Source: Vibrio lentus (lineage in GTDB: Bacteria > Pseudomonadota > Gammaproteobacteria > Enterobacterales > Vibrionaceae). From it: a DNA stretch of 64,000 nucleotides. Each line of letters begins with the position of its first letter. Positions within the stretch are counted from its first letter, which is position 1. The notes beneath the pieces are model-generated. The model ran no database searches. It saw only the letters and a program-made list of their open reading frames with translations, and was not told where the DNA came from. Of this stretch, positions 44,520 to 52,944 are shown one piece after another. The DNA lies in NCBI RefSeq assembly GCF_002875945.1, contig NZ_MCZK01000168.1, forward strand, positions 62,001 to 126,000, read 5' to 3'. The position numbers were made by a program, and so were the translations under genes.

Positions 44520-45989
44520 GTGTCTAACGACAAGCTGCCAAAAGATGCGGATGGTTTGCAACTCAACTTTTGTAAAACATTGGCGTGTGACAACTTTGGC
44601 TTGAGCGATGCAAAACGATATGTTTTGCAACACGCTAACCCTAAGCGTCCAGCGATGGTTTGTCGTGAATGTGGAGCTTTCCCCCCCTTACTTAACAATC
44701 GTGAAGTGTTAAGCGAACTTCATCGCCTGAGACAACTTCACAGCGATGGCCTTCCTGCTTGCCGCAATGATGATTGCGATAACTTTGGCCTATCGGTTCA
44801 CACCCACAAACATCTTTATCATGCCTTCGGTTACAGCGGTGACAGGCAGCGTTATCGATGCAAAGACTGCCAATCAACCTTCGTTGATAAGTGGTCTGGA
44901 TCCAATAAAAAACTTCAGTTTCAAGAGAACCTTATGGGCTTATTGTTCATGGGTTATTCTGTACGTGAAATCTGTAGAAAATTAGAGATCAATCCAAAGA
45001 CTTTCTATGATCATGTTGACCATATCGCCAGCCGTTGTCGTCGCAAATTAGCGATGATCGATGCTCGATGGGTTAATCATGCCAAAGACTATCAATTCGC
45101 TTCCCATTATCAGCGCTTACAACCACAAAGTAATAACGGTGTGGTCTGGATAGCAACGGGCGAGGCGCATTCTGGCTATATCCTTTGCCAACATGTCAAT
45201 TACTCTCAAAATGAAGAGCCTTCGGGAAATGTTGACCACAACCCGTACGACGATGTGGCACGCTTTGTCTCAAAAGACCACTCATCAGAGGCAAACCTCG
45301 AACTTCCTCAACCTTCTGAGAAGTTGAAAGAGCGTATTGAGCAGCAGTATCAAGTGATCCTCGCGAGAGGCAACGTTGAGGACCCTATGGGTAACCTCAC
45401 TACGTTTAGCTATCCGTCTAAAGGGGCACTCATTCGACCGCCTTACACCTCTTATGCACACTTCTTACATGTGTTGGATATGTGTGACGAGCATAAGCAT
45501 GTCGCCATTTATATGCCACAAGACCCATTACTAAGATCTGCCGCCCTAAGCGTTTGCTTGCCGCGCATACAGAGTCAAAATATTGACCTTATGTATGTAG
45601 AGGAAGATCCAGGCTGGCAAGACGATCAAAGTTTTGAAAAGATCGACATTGTGCACATGAGTTGGTGGCGCGATCGTTGGGCTATTGCCAATCAAGGTGA
45701 TAACCAGAAAGGCATTTGCTACCTAACAGGTAACAATCCAGAGCCAAAACAGTGGTTTAACACCGCATCCATTCAACAAACTAAGTTCTATCAACAACGC
45801 TTCCAAGTTCTGTTTGATAGCTTCATTAATGAGCCTAGACGTAAGCTTCGTCCAGGTGGCATTCTTCCATTACTCGACATATTCAGAGCTTGGCACAATC
45901 TGTGCTACCAAGATAAGCAAGGGCTAACTGCGGCACAACGTTTAGGCGTAACTGAGCAGCCATTAACCCTAAAGCAACTACTTTCATAG
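44520..45989 (+). CDS. Double zinc-ribbon / helix-turn-helix protein of unknown function
   Basis: A 489-residue protein I cannot name. Two related zinc-ribbon modules open it: Cys18/Cys23...Cys48/Cys51 and Cys81/Cys86...Cys114/Cys117, both containing CDNFGLS after the second Cys. A helix-turn-helix of the kind found in IS1-type transposase N-terminal proteins follows (about 146-170, YSVREICRKLEINPKTFYDH). The remaining 300 residues lack a clear nuclease motif. I chose the GTG at 44520, since AGGGGGAG stands just upstream; an in-frame ATG at 44442 would put the upstream hairpin inside the coding region. No terminal inverted repeats are visible, so it is probably a domesticated relative rather than an active element. 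It may be cotranscribed with deoD. Confidence 0.75.
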   Translation: MSNDKLPKDADGLQLNFCKTLACDNFGLSDAKRYVLQHANPKRPAMVCRECGAFPPLLNNREVLSELHRLRQLHSDGLPACRNDDCDNFGLSVHTHKHLYHAFGYSGDRQRYRCKDCQSTFVDKWSGSNKKLQFQENLMGLLFMGYSVREICRKLEINPKTFYDHVDHIASRCRRKLAMIDARWVNHAKDYQFASHYQRLQPQSNNGVVWIATGEAHSGYILCQHVNYSQNEEPSGNVDHNPYDDVARFVSKDHSSEANLELPQPSEKLKERIEQQYQVILARGNVEDPMGNLTTFSYPSKGALIRPPYTSYAHFLHVLDMCDEHKHVAIYMPQDPLLRSAALSVCLPRIQSQNIDLMYVEEDPGWQDDQSFEKIDIVHMSWWRDRWAIANQGDNQKGICYLTGNNPEPKQWFNTASIQQTKFYQQRFQVLFDSFINEPRRKLRPGGILPLLDIFRAWHNLCYQDKQGLTAAQRLGVTEQPLTLKQLLS

Positions 45990-46138
45990 ACACCTATAAA
46001 CTAGACATTTATTTGGGAACTCATTGATTTTAAAGCAACAACATGAGGTAACACCCATAAATGGAAAAGATACATGTTCCTTACATGCTCTACGAAAGAT
46101 AATTAGTGCTTATCCTAAACCACACTCTTATAATGATT

Positions 46139-46144
46139 GTGTTA
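46139..46144 (+). promoter_or_regulatory. Possible -10 element for the TPR/GGDEF pair
   Basis: A perfect TATAAT lies 31 bp before the TTG start at 46176. No good -35 element stands at 16-18 bp, so the promoter is only tentative, but it would place the transcript start close to the proposed start codon. Confidence 0.35.
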
Positions 46145-46175
46145 TCAATATGTTCGATAATTATGGATCTAAGCC

Positions 46176-47648
46176 TTGGACAAAAATCAGTACCTTCTTG
46201 AAACAGAACTAGAACAACTCAAAACTCGTGTCGACTCTGAACCGTTGGTGATCCTTGAGATTGCACAACAGTGCCTCGTCAGGTCAGAGCAAGTTCTGTT
46301 TGAAGAGGGCGCGATCCAGTCGCTGATGCTGATGGCAAGATGCAGCTGGAACCTGATGGATTACCAGACAGGTTTAAAGCACATCAAAGAAGCCTACAAA
46401 CGACAGAACCGCTTAGACACCGACCTTTTCCTCCCTGAAATCCTTCACTTACATGCGCTCCAGTTCTGGGGACAAGCCAAATATTATTCAGCTCAACAAT
46501 TTTGGATCAATGCCTTAGAGCAATCCGCGTTGGTTGATGAAGTTGAGATACAAATTGAATGCTTGATTGGCCTCGGCAATATTTGGCGAATGACTCACGA
46601 ATACAAGCTAGCCCGCTCAACCCACCAGCTCGCCGTGAAAGTGGCGAACATTAGCCGAATTGGCTGGTTAGAGGGCAAGGCGAGAATACTACTCGCTTGG
46701 GATTACTACCTGCTCAACAATTACGTTGAGATGTTATCGGTACTGGATGGGGCGGAAGAAGCACTTAAAGAACATAAAGATAACACCTGGCATGTCGAAG
46801 TTTGGGACTTTAGAGGCCTTGCCCTGCTTGGCTTAGAACGCTTAGACGATGCAGAACGAGCGACAGCCAAAGCGCATACACTTGCAGTCGAGCACAACCT
46901 AATTTGGATGAAGGCGCACTCTTATATCAGTCGAGCTCGATTAGAACTTCTGAGAAAAAGACCTGAACACGCCGCTGAGTTGCTCAAACTTGCTGAACAA
47001 TCTGCAAACGAGTTCGACAATGGTGAATTGCTGAGCCAGATCTGCTATCAACAATCTTTGGTTGCAGAAGAAAACCAAGATTTTAAAGCTGCATTAATCG
47101 CCTTCAAGAAATACCGTCAATATTCTATCGGTATGCTTCGTGAACAAACGACACGTGTTGGCTTAGATAAAGCGCGAAGCTCAAAACGCCAACTTGAACA
47201 AAGAGCACGAAAGCTTATAAACCGCATTCGTGGTCAACATGAATACGATCCAGAAAAGCACTTTTCCTTTGTTGTCTCTGAGACGTTTTGGTGGGAGCAA
47301 TTGGTTCTCTTCAAAACAGAGCTCAAACGTTCGAATCACAGCATCATCATGTTTCAACACGTAGATCCCGACTACTTAGATGTCTGTACAGAAATCGCTC
47401 ATACCTTATGTAATCAAAACGATTTCATTTCAAGGCTGAGCTCTGAACGTGTTGCACTGATGCTTTCCGAGAAAGATGAGGCGGCAGAGCAAACCTTCAA
47501 AACTCTAACCACCATGCTTGATATGTTCCCTTGGCATCGAAAAGGATTAAAAGGTTCAAAACCTACCGTCAGCCTCAATGACATTTTGACGTTCCCGTTC
47601 ACTCTTGAACAACTAGAAGAAGATGATGATGCCGAGGTAAGAGATTGA
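46176..47648 (+). CDS. TPR protein with a degenerate GGDEF domain
   Basis: A 490-residue soluble protein. TPR-like helical repeats cover about residues 20-330 (ALLGLERLDDAERATAKAH, SYISRARLELL). The C-terminal part aligns by eye with a GGDEF domain: SIIMFQHVDPDYLDV stands where active enzymes have the IDIDxFK strand, and RLSSERVALML stands where they have RxGGDEFxxxL, so the GGDEF signature is replaced by SSERV (422-426). It should be unable to make cyclic di-GMP. The TTG start follows an in-frame TAA by one codon and has a weak GGAT ribosome-binding site, so the start is uncertain. The stop overlaps the start of the next, active TPR-GGDEF gene by one base. Confidence 0.78.
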   Translation: MDKNQYLLETELEQLKTRVDSEPLVILEIAQQCLVRSEQVLFEEGAIQSLMLMARCSWNLMDYQTGLKHIKEAYKRQNRLDTDLFLPEILHLHALQFWGQAKYYSAQQFWINALEQSALVDEVEIQIECLIGLGNIWRMTHEYKLARSTHQLAVKVANISRIGWLEGKARILLAWDYYLLNNYVEMLSVLDGAEEALKEHKDNTWHVEVWDFRGLALLGLERLDDAERATAKAHTLAVEHNLIWMKAHSYISRARLELLRKRPEHAAELLKLAEQSANEFDNGELLSQICYQQSLVAEENQDFKAALIAFKKYRQYSIGMLREQTTRVGLDKARSSKRQLEQRARKLINRIRGQHEYDPEKHFSFVVSETFWWEQLVLFKTELKRSNHSIIMFQHVDPDYLDVCTEIAHTLCNQNDFISRLSSERVALMLSEKDEAAEQTFKTLTTMLDMFPWHRKGLKGSKPTVSLNDILTFPFTLEQLEEDDDAEVRD

Positions 47649-49228
47649 TGGAAACGCTATTAAGTAAGATCACTGACGCAGGTTTAGATCCGTCATCGGT
47701 ATCGGGCGAAGAAGCGATCATATTCTGGGACCACATTCGCCAGCACGTTTCGACAACCAAAACAGAACAAGCACACTGCTATATCATCAGCTCGGAATAC
47801 CGTGCTGAATTGCAACAAAACCAAGCCAGTATTGATGAACTCAGATTGGCACTCGACCTGCTCCACTTACCTACCGACATCGAAGACATCCTTACGGTGA
47901 AAACCAGCCTAAGTGATCGTCTCGTCGAAATTGGTGACTACACCTCAGCCCTGAATGAATTCGTCAGCTCATCATCAATCGCTGTTGAACATGGCTACAT
48001 TGATGAGTACGTAATGGCCATTTTGGGAATGGGCAACCTGTGTGATGCCTATGGTGATCACAGCCGAGCGCTACGCTACTATCAAAAGATCAATAGCATC
48101 GATCACGCAATCAGCAGTCGTTCACTTCGTCTTAAATTCAAGCTGCATATGGTGGCGAGCCTTCTGCTACTCAATCGTATTACGGCGGCAACGGATTTGC
48201 TCAACGAATGTGAAGAGCTGAGTATTCTCGTCAGCGACAAGTTGTTGACCGCACAGATAGCGCTTTATCAAGCTAAGGTGCTTCGTGCTAAGAAAAAGTA
48301 CCATGAAGCACTGCGCTGCCTATCTAAGGTTCAGTATTCAGCAAAGAACACACAAGCAAGCTGGTTAACCACCATGACTCGCTTAGAGCTGGCACGCTGC
48401 TTAAGTGCAATCAATAAGCAAGAATACGCAAGTATGATCTTATCGAGTACAGACAAACGAGTTAAAGATTACTCGTCTCCCGTGCTTGCAAAGCGTTTCT
48501 ATGATTCATTGAGTGATGTGTGTATGAATCAAGGCCACTTCCAAGAGGCGCTGAGCTATGAGAAGAAAGGCTACCGCATAGAAACGGACTTAATGAAGCA
48601 GATTCCAATCAGTGAGCTTGGTGCAAGTCAATTGCGTCGCCTTTCTCGCTTCGAGCTGAAACTCAAGCTGATCTTATCTGAACAAGAAAATAGAGAACTC
48701 AAAGAAACTACTGAGCAGCACAAAAATGCCGTTGCTCAACTGCAACAAGACGTTTTCACCGATCCGCTGACGGGTTTGCATAACCGTCGATGGCTAGATG
48801 TGAAACTGAAAGACATGTTGCTGCACGAAACGCCTTTCGCATTAATGGTGGTTGATATTGACCACTTTAAGTCAATCAACGACGAACTCAGCCACTTAGT
48901 GGGCGACAAAGCGATTGTAAGCGTGTCTCAAGAACTTAGTGCCTACTTCAAGTTTAGAGGTGCATCTTGTGTCCGGTTTGGTGGGGAGGAATTCTTGGTC
49001 ATCCTTGAGAACACCAACCTTGCTAAAGCAGAAATGCACTCGGAAAATTACCGCGAACGAATCTTCCAATTTGGTTGGCATGAGATACTGGGCGAACGCG
49101 GTTTAACGGTCAGTATTGGTATCACGTTACATCGCGAAGGGGAGAATACTCAACGTACCTTCTATCGTGCAGATAAAGCCTTATACCGAGCGAAGGCCAA
49201 TGGTCGAAATCAGGTCTGCACTGAGTAG
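47648..49228 (+). CDS. TPR-containing diguanylate cyclase
   Basis: A 526-residue soluble enzyme predicted to form cyclic di-GMP. TPR-like repeats fill about residues 30-340 (AILGMGNLCDAYGDHSRALR), a coiled coil follows (ENRELKETTEQHKNAVAQLQ), then GGDEF with DPLTGLHNRRW, VVDIDHFKSIND and the active loop RFGGEEF (GGEEF at 445-449). An RxxD inhibitory site is not present before it. The ATG overlaps the stop of the previous gene (TGATG), so the two are translationally coupled and likely work as a pair: one active cyclase and one inactive relative. No membrane segment. The signal sensed by the TPR part is unknown. Confidence 0.92.
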   Translation: METLLSKITDAGLDPSSVSGEEAIIFWDHIRQHVSTTKTEQAHCYIISSEYRAELQQNQASIDELRLALDLLHLPTDIEDILTVKTSLSDRLVEIGDYTSALNEFVSSSSIAVEHGYIDEYVMAILGMGNLCDAYGDHSRALRYYQKINSIDHAISSRSLRLKFKLHMVASLLLLNRITAATDLLNECEELSILVSDKLLTAQIALYQAKVLRAKKKYHEALRCLSKVQYSAKNTQASWLTTMTRLELARCLSAINKQEYASMILSSTDKRVKDYSSPVLAKRFYDSLSDVCMNQGHFQEALSYEKKGYRIETDLMKQIPISELGASQLRRLSRFELKLKLILSEQENRELKETTEQHKNAVAQLQQDVFTDPLTGLHNRRWLDVKLKDMLLHETPFALMVVDIDHFKSINDELSHLVGDKAIVSVSQELSAYFKFRGASCVRFGGEEFLVILENTNLAKAEMHSENYRERIFQFGWHEILGERGLTVSIGITLHREGENTQRTFYRADKALYRAKANGRNQVCTE

Positions 49229-49354
49229 TTGCAATCAAGAGAGCATGATCTGAGAGTAACGATATAGATGAGAGAAAGTACAGACTAACTCTCATTCAGT
49301 GCAGCACTACTCTCAAATAACCTTCAATCTAGTGAAGTTATTGATAGCAATAGA

Positions 49355-50257
49355 CTATTGATAGAAAAACAGAGAGATCCCACCTAAAGCGACAAGCGTC
49401 CCGATGATACTTTGCTTTGACACCTTTTCCCCTTTAAGCGCATAGATCACCAAAATAAAGACGGGGCTGGTCGCTATCAATGTCTGTGCAATCGCAGGAT
49501 TGGCATTTTTCAACGCCACTTGCTGCAGCCATAAAGCGAGGAACGTCCCAACAAAGATTGCCCCGAGAAGCCAAAGCTTATCAAGCTTAGTCATCGCCCA
49601 TAGGTCTCTTTTTATTGACGAATATGGTTTCTTCTCTACAAAAGGGATAATGAGCATTACAGCCAACACACCAATCGTCAGGCGAATCAAAGCGCCTAAC
49701 AACGGCGGAATATCACCCGCCACTAAAGCATAATGGGAAATAACCACGCCCGAAGCCTGACACACGCTCGCCACAAGTCCGTATCCAATGCCGCTCCATT
49801 GCGTTTTGTCACTGGATTCTCCGCTCACCGATTTGGAAGGTTGAAACACAACAAAAGTGACTGCGAGCGTGGTGATTACAACACCCAACCAGCTTTGTAA
49901 GGTCAAAGCTGCACCGAGGAACATCAACGCCAGCACACCTGAAAGCGGAGGAGCCAAAGATTCAAGTAACAGAGTCTTGTTGGCACCTATTCTTCTCAAC
50001 GCCGCAAAATAGGCACTGTCTCCAATCGCAATTCCGATAACACCAGAGATAGCCAATATCCAAAAGTGGTTAGCACTCAGTTCAAACTCTGGCATCGGAA
50101 TAAGAGGCATCACAAGCAGCATCATTCCTGAAGCGACTACACCTTTAACAATATTCAGCTGCATCGCAGAAAAACGATGCCCAAACTGTCCATAAATCCA
50201 TGTCGCACAGGCCCACACGATCGCAGCACCAATAGCAGCCAATTCACCTATATACAT
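49355..50257 (-). CDS. DMT-superfamily transporter, EamA type
   Basis: A 300-residue inner-membrane protein with ten predicted membrane segments arranged as two EamA repeats of five; each repeat ends in the family's short proline/glycine-rich helix (APPLSGVLALMFLG and ATSPVFILVIYALKGEKVS). Members export or import small metabolites such as amino acids, but the substrate cannot be inferred. The ATG at 50257 follows AAAGGA. It stands alone, convergent with the TPR-cyclase pair; no clear terminator is seen in the 126-bp gap. Confidence 0.88.
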   Translation of the reverse strand: MYIGELAAIGAAIVWACATWIYGQFGHRFSAMQLNIVKGVVASGMMLLVMPLIPMPEFELSANHFWILAISGVIGIAIGDSAYFAALRRIGANKTLLLESLAPPLSGVLALMFLGAALTLQSWLGVVITTLAVTFVVFQPSKSVSGESSDKTQWSGIGYGLVASVCQASGVVISHYALVAGDIPPLLGALIRLTIGVLAVMLIIPFVEKKPYSSIKRDLWAMTKLDKLWLLGAIFVGTFLALWLQQVALKNANPAIAQTLIATSPVFILVIYALKGEKVSKQSIIGTLVALGGISLFFYQ

Positions 50258-50560
50258 CCGAATTTATCCTTTGTGGTTATGCACGTCATTTAGAACAAAA
50301 CTCTTTGTCAAACCAATGTCTTTATCAAACCAATGCCTTCATCGCTTCAACTGAATTACCTAACTCAATGCCCCAAATACGCCAAATACACCAAATACAC
50401 CACCAAGCGTGGTTACTATTTTATAAGATTCAATAATGATTTTGTTCGCATTAGAAGCGAAAACACATTATTTGTAACTCGGTAAATCATTTTTATAACA
50501 ATTACTTGGATGATAGCGTACTATATTTATAACTAATATCTAACATTACAAGGACCTGTT
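50258..50560. other. Intergenic region with a short 9-bp tandem repeat
   Basis: A 303-bp gap between divergent genes. It has three 9-bp units (ccaaatacg, ccaaataca, ccaaataca; 50373-50399) and otherwise AT-rich sequence that must contain the promoters. No gene is supported. Confidence 0.5.
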
Positions 50561-50956
50561 ATGTTTTTAGACTATTTTGCTCTCGGTCTACTCATTTTCG
50601 TAGCATTAGTAATCTTTTACGGCATCATCGTTATTCACGATATTCCCTATGAAATAGCGAAAGAACGCAATCACCCTCATCAAGATGCTATTCATGTCTC
50701 AGGCTGGGTTAGCCTATTCACCTTACACACTATTTGGCCATTTCTTTGGATTTGGGCCACGCTCTGGCGTAAAGATCGCGGTTGGGGTTTTGCCAAACTT
50801 GAAGAAGAACAGCACGACATTCATCATCGTGTCGATATTTTAATTGATCAAGTCAGCACCCTCCAGGAAGAAATCGCGCAACTCAAACAAGCCGACTCAG
50901 TGAAAGAGAATCAAGCTAAAGATCATAATAACGTTCAAGATCAGGAGGTTAAGTAA
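50561..50956 (+). CDS. DUF3302 inner-membrane protein (YiaW/YibI-like)
   Basis: A 131-residue membrane protein with an N-terminal membrane segment (about 4-26), a second hydrophobic stretch (about 53-68, WVSLFTLHTIWPFLWIWA) and a C-terminal coiled-coil tail (VDILIDQVSTLQEEIAQL). It matches the DUF3302 family (E. coli YiaW and YibI), which is nearly always next to an HlyD-type protein, as here: the stop codon overlaps the next start (TAATG). AAGGA precedes the ATG. Function unknown; the pair probably forms part of an envelope or efflux assembly. Confidence 0.88.
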   Translation: MFLDYFALGLLIFVALVIFYGIIVIHDIPYEIAKERNHPHQDAIHVSGWVSLFTLHTIWPFLWIWATLWRKDRGWGFAKLEEEQHDIHHRVDILIDQVSTLQEEIAQLKQADSVKENQAKDHNNVQDQEVK

Positions 50957-52086
50957 TGGATTTACTGCTGATAATGACCTATGCGGCGCTTTGTATCACC
51001 ATTTTCAAGGTGTTCAATATCCCGCTAAATAAGTGGACAGTACCCACTGCCGTTCTTGGTGGTGTGATCATCGTAGGTACCCTCATTCTGCTGATGAACT
51101 ACAACCACCCTTTCACGCAAATCGGTAACCAAGTTTACTCAACCACACCTGTCGTTTCAGGCGTTAGAGGTAAAGTTATCGAAGTTCCTGTAGAGGCAAA
51201 CAAACCTCTTAAGCAAGGGGATATTCTTTTCAAAATCGACCCTATTCCATTTGAAGCAGAGGTCGCAAGATTAGAGGCAAAAGTAAAAGAAGCAAGCCAA
51301 GGTGCCCTTGGAATGGAGTCTGAAGTCACTGAAGCAGAGGCTGCAAAAATCAAAGCTATTGCAGAAAGAGATAAGGCCCAACGTGAGTTCTCTCGTTACA
51401 AGCGCGGTTATGACAGTGGCGCCTTTACCGAACAGCAATTAGACACTCGTAGACAAGCTTATAAGGCATCAGAAGCCGCAGTAAAAGTTGCAGACGCGAA
51501 TCTAGAACAAGCAAAAATTTCTTTGGATTCTGAAATCGGTGGCGAAAATACCGCTGTTTTAAGTTTATTAGCTGAATTGCGTAAAGCTCAGTTCGACTTA
51601 GAACAAACCGTAGTAAGAGCTCCAACCGATGGTTATGTCACTCAATTAGCGCTTCGTCCAGGCGTGATGGCTGTTCCTCTTCCTCTCGCACCAGTGATGA
51701 CCTTTGTTCACACTGAAGCTCAGTTTTATACGGCTGCGTTTAGACAAAACTCATTACAGCGCCTACAAACAGGGTTTGAAGCAGAGTTCTTGTTCAGAGC
51801 ATTACCAGGAAAAGTGTTTAAGGGCCGAATTGATGAAGTGATTCCAGCGATTGGTGAGAGCCAATTCCAAGCGCGTGGTGCATTACTTGGAACTGAAGCA
51901 CTGCGTACCAGTGGCCGCGTGTTCGTTAAGTTGACCATCACCGATGACCTGTCTGACTACCATTTACCTATGGGTACCGCGGTTGAAGTAGCAGTATATT
52001 CTGACAGTTTCACTCACGTGTCTATCATGCGTAAGGTACTTATTCGCATGAAGAGCTGGCAGAATTACCTATACCTAGATCACTAA
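50956..52086 (+). CDS. HlyD-family membrane fusion protein (YiaV/YibH-like)
   Basis: A 376-residue periplasmic adaptor anchored by two N-terminal hydrophobic segments (about 1-20 and 25-46). The biotinyl-lipoyl-like module (VSGVRGKVIEVPVEANKPLK), a long helical hairpin (about 90-200, VKEASQGALGMESEVTEAEA) and the returning half (VRAPTDGYVTQLALRPGVMA) make up the HlyD/EmrA fold. It is translationally coupled to the DUF3302 gene, the same pair as yiaWV/yibIH in E. coli. No outer-membrane channel or pump gene follows; a terminator does. The exported substrate is unknown. Confidence 0.92.
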   Translation: MDLLLIMTYAALCITIFKVFNIPLNKWTVPTAVLGGVIIVGTLILLMNYNHPFTQIGNQVYSTTPVVSGVRGKVIEVPVEANKPLKQGDILFKIDPIPFEAEVARLEAKVKEASQGALGMESEVTEAEAAKIKAIAERDKAQREFSRYKRGYDSGAFTEQQLDTRRQAYKASEAAVKVADANLEQAKISLDSEIGGENTAVLSLLAELRKAQFDLEQTVVRAPTDGYVTQLALRPGVMAVPLPLAPVMTFVHTEAQFYTAAFRQNSLQRLQTGFEAEFLFRALPGKVFKGRIDEVIPAIGESQFQARGALLGTEALRTSGRVFVKLTITDDLSDYHLPMGTAVEVAVYSDSFTHVSIMRKVLIRMKSWQNYLYLDH

Positions 52087-52389
52087 GCTATCCATACCTA
52101 GATCTTAAGTAGACCTAACATATTGTTAATATGAATGAAAAGGCCAGACTCGTTCTGGCTTTTTTTGTTGACCAATTAACCACAAAATCGTGCATTCTTT
52201 GAGATATTCCCACGTTCGGATGGAATTTTAGACATCTAGACACTTACCTTCCCTTATGGAAGGGTTCTACTATATAATGCGCGCCTTATTTTTATATTTG
52301 CCCAAAAAACGATCTCATTGAGACACATATTAATAGTGGCGAATATTGGTTCTTTATTATGCTTTATCTTTCAGTATTCGAGGTTATCT
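52087..52389. other. Terminator and promoter region before the ECF operon
   Basis: This 303-bp gap contains the terminator of the DUF3302/HlyD pair and a TATAAT at 52273-52278 that may be the -10 of the ECF operon, leaving a ~105-base leader. Short complementary segments cgaata and tattcg bracket the leader near its GAGG ribosome-binding site. I see no FMN or TPP riboswitch consensus. Confidence 0.5.
52140..52167 (+). terminator. Terminator after the HlyD-family gene
   Basis: A 9-bp stem with one G-U pair (aaggccaga / tctggcttt), a 5-base loop and a T run. Confidence 0.9.
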
Positions 52390-52938
52390 ATGAACTTTTC
52401 AGCTAAAACAGTCGTCGTTATCGCTATTGGCGCGGCACTGTACGGCATTGGTGGTTTACCTATGTTTGGTGTCCCAGTGTTTGCTAACACGACATTAAAG
52501 CCAGCAATGGCAGTTCTAGCACTGTTTTCTGTTCTGTTCGGCCCGATTGTTGGCTTCTTGGTTGGCTTTATTGGCCACTGGGTAACGGACTTGTTCGCAG
52601 GTTGGGGCGTATGGTTAACTTGGGTGTTAGGATCAGGCATCGTAGGTATGGTTATCGGTCTGTTCCCGATGGTAACCAAAAACCGCCTTCAACAAGGCGA
52701 ACTGCCAATGAAAGACTTTGCGTTGTTCGTTGTACTTGCCCTTATCGGTAATGTTGTCGGATATGGCTGTTCTGCATTCTTAGATACTATTCTTTACGCA
52801 GAACCGTTCACGAAAGTCTTCACTCAACTGTCTATTATCGCTGCGGGTAATACCGTTCTGATCGCTGTTGTTGGTTTCTTGATCCTTAAATCAGTCGCTA
52901 AACGCAATAAGCAAAGCCGCAACCTGACTGAGGCATAA
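52390..52938 (+). CDS. ECF transporter substrate-binding (S) component, UPF0397 type
   Basis: A 182-residue integral membrane protein with about five or six membrane segments, matching the UPF0397 family of ECF S components. These proteins bind a vitamin or other micronutrient and dock on an ATPase/EcfT module. Conserved-looking parts are the small-residue-rich first helix (VVVIAIGAALYGIGGLPMFG) and the HWVTDLFAGWGVWLTWVLG segment. The ATG at 52390 follows GAGG; an upstream ATG at 52318 would add an unrelated 24-residue extension. Members are often named riboflavin transporters, but the substrate is not proven by sequence. First gene of a three-gene operon. Confidence 0.87.
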   Translation: MNFSAKTVVVIAIGAALYGIGGLPMFGVPVFANTTLKPAMAVLALFSVLFGPIVGFLVGFIGHWVTDLFAGWGVWLTWVLGSGIVGMVIGLFPMVTKNRLQQGELPMKDFALFVVLALIGNVVGYGCSAFLDTILYAEPFTKVFTQLSIIAAGNTVLIAVVGFLILKSVAKRNKQSRNLTEA

Positions 52939-52944
52939 GCGATA

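Noticed and set aside
44520..45989. Possibility that the zinc-ribbon/HTH gene is an intact IS1-family element
   Set aside because: No terminal inverted repeats, no target duplication, and the gene is far longer than IS1 proteins with no DDE/DDD signature seen.
46061..46102. 13-codon frame (MEKIHVPYMLYER) that might be a leader peptide
   Set aside because: It lies upstream of the only visible -10 element, lacks a well-spaced ribosome-binding site and has no regulated codon run.
46024..46212. 62-residue plus-strand frame before the TPR pair
   Set aside because: Its start is not ATG, no ribosome-binding site, and it overlaps the start of the better-supported TPR gene.
52170..52389. FMN, TPP or other vitamin riboswitch before the ECF operon
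   Set aside because: None of the conserved riboswitch core sequences I know is present; only a short, weak pairing near the ribosome-binding site.
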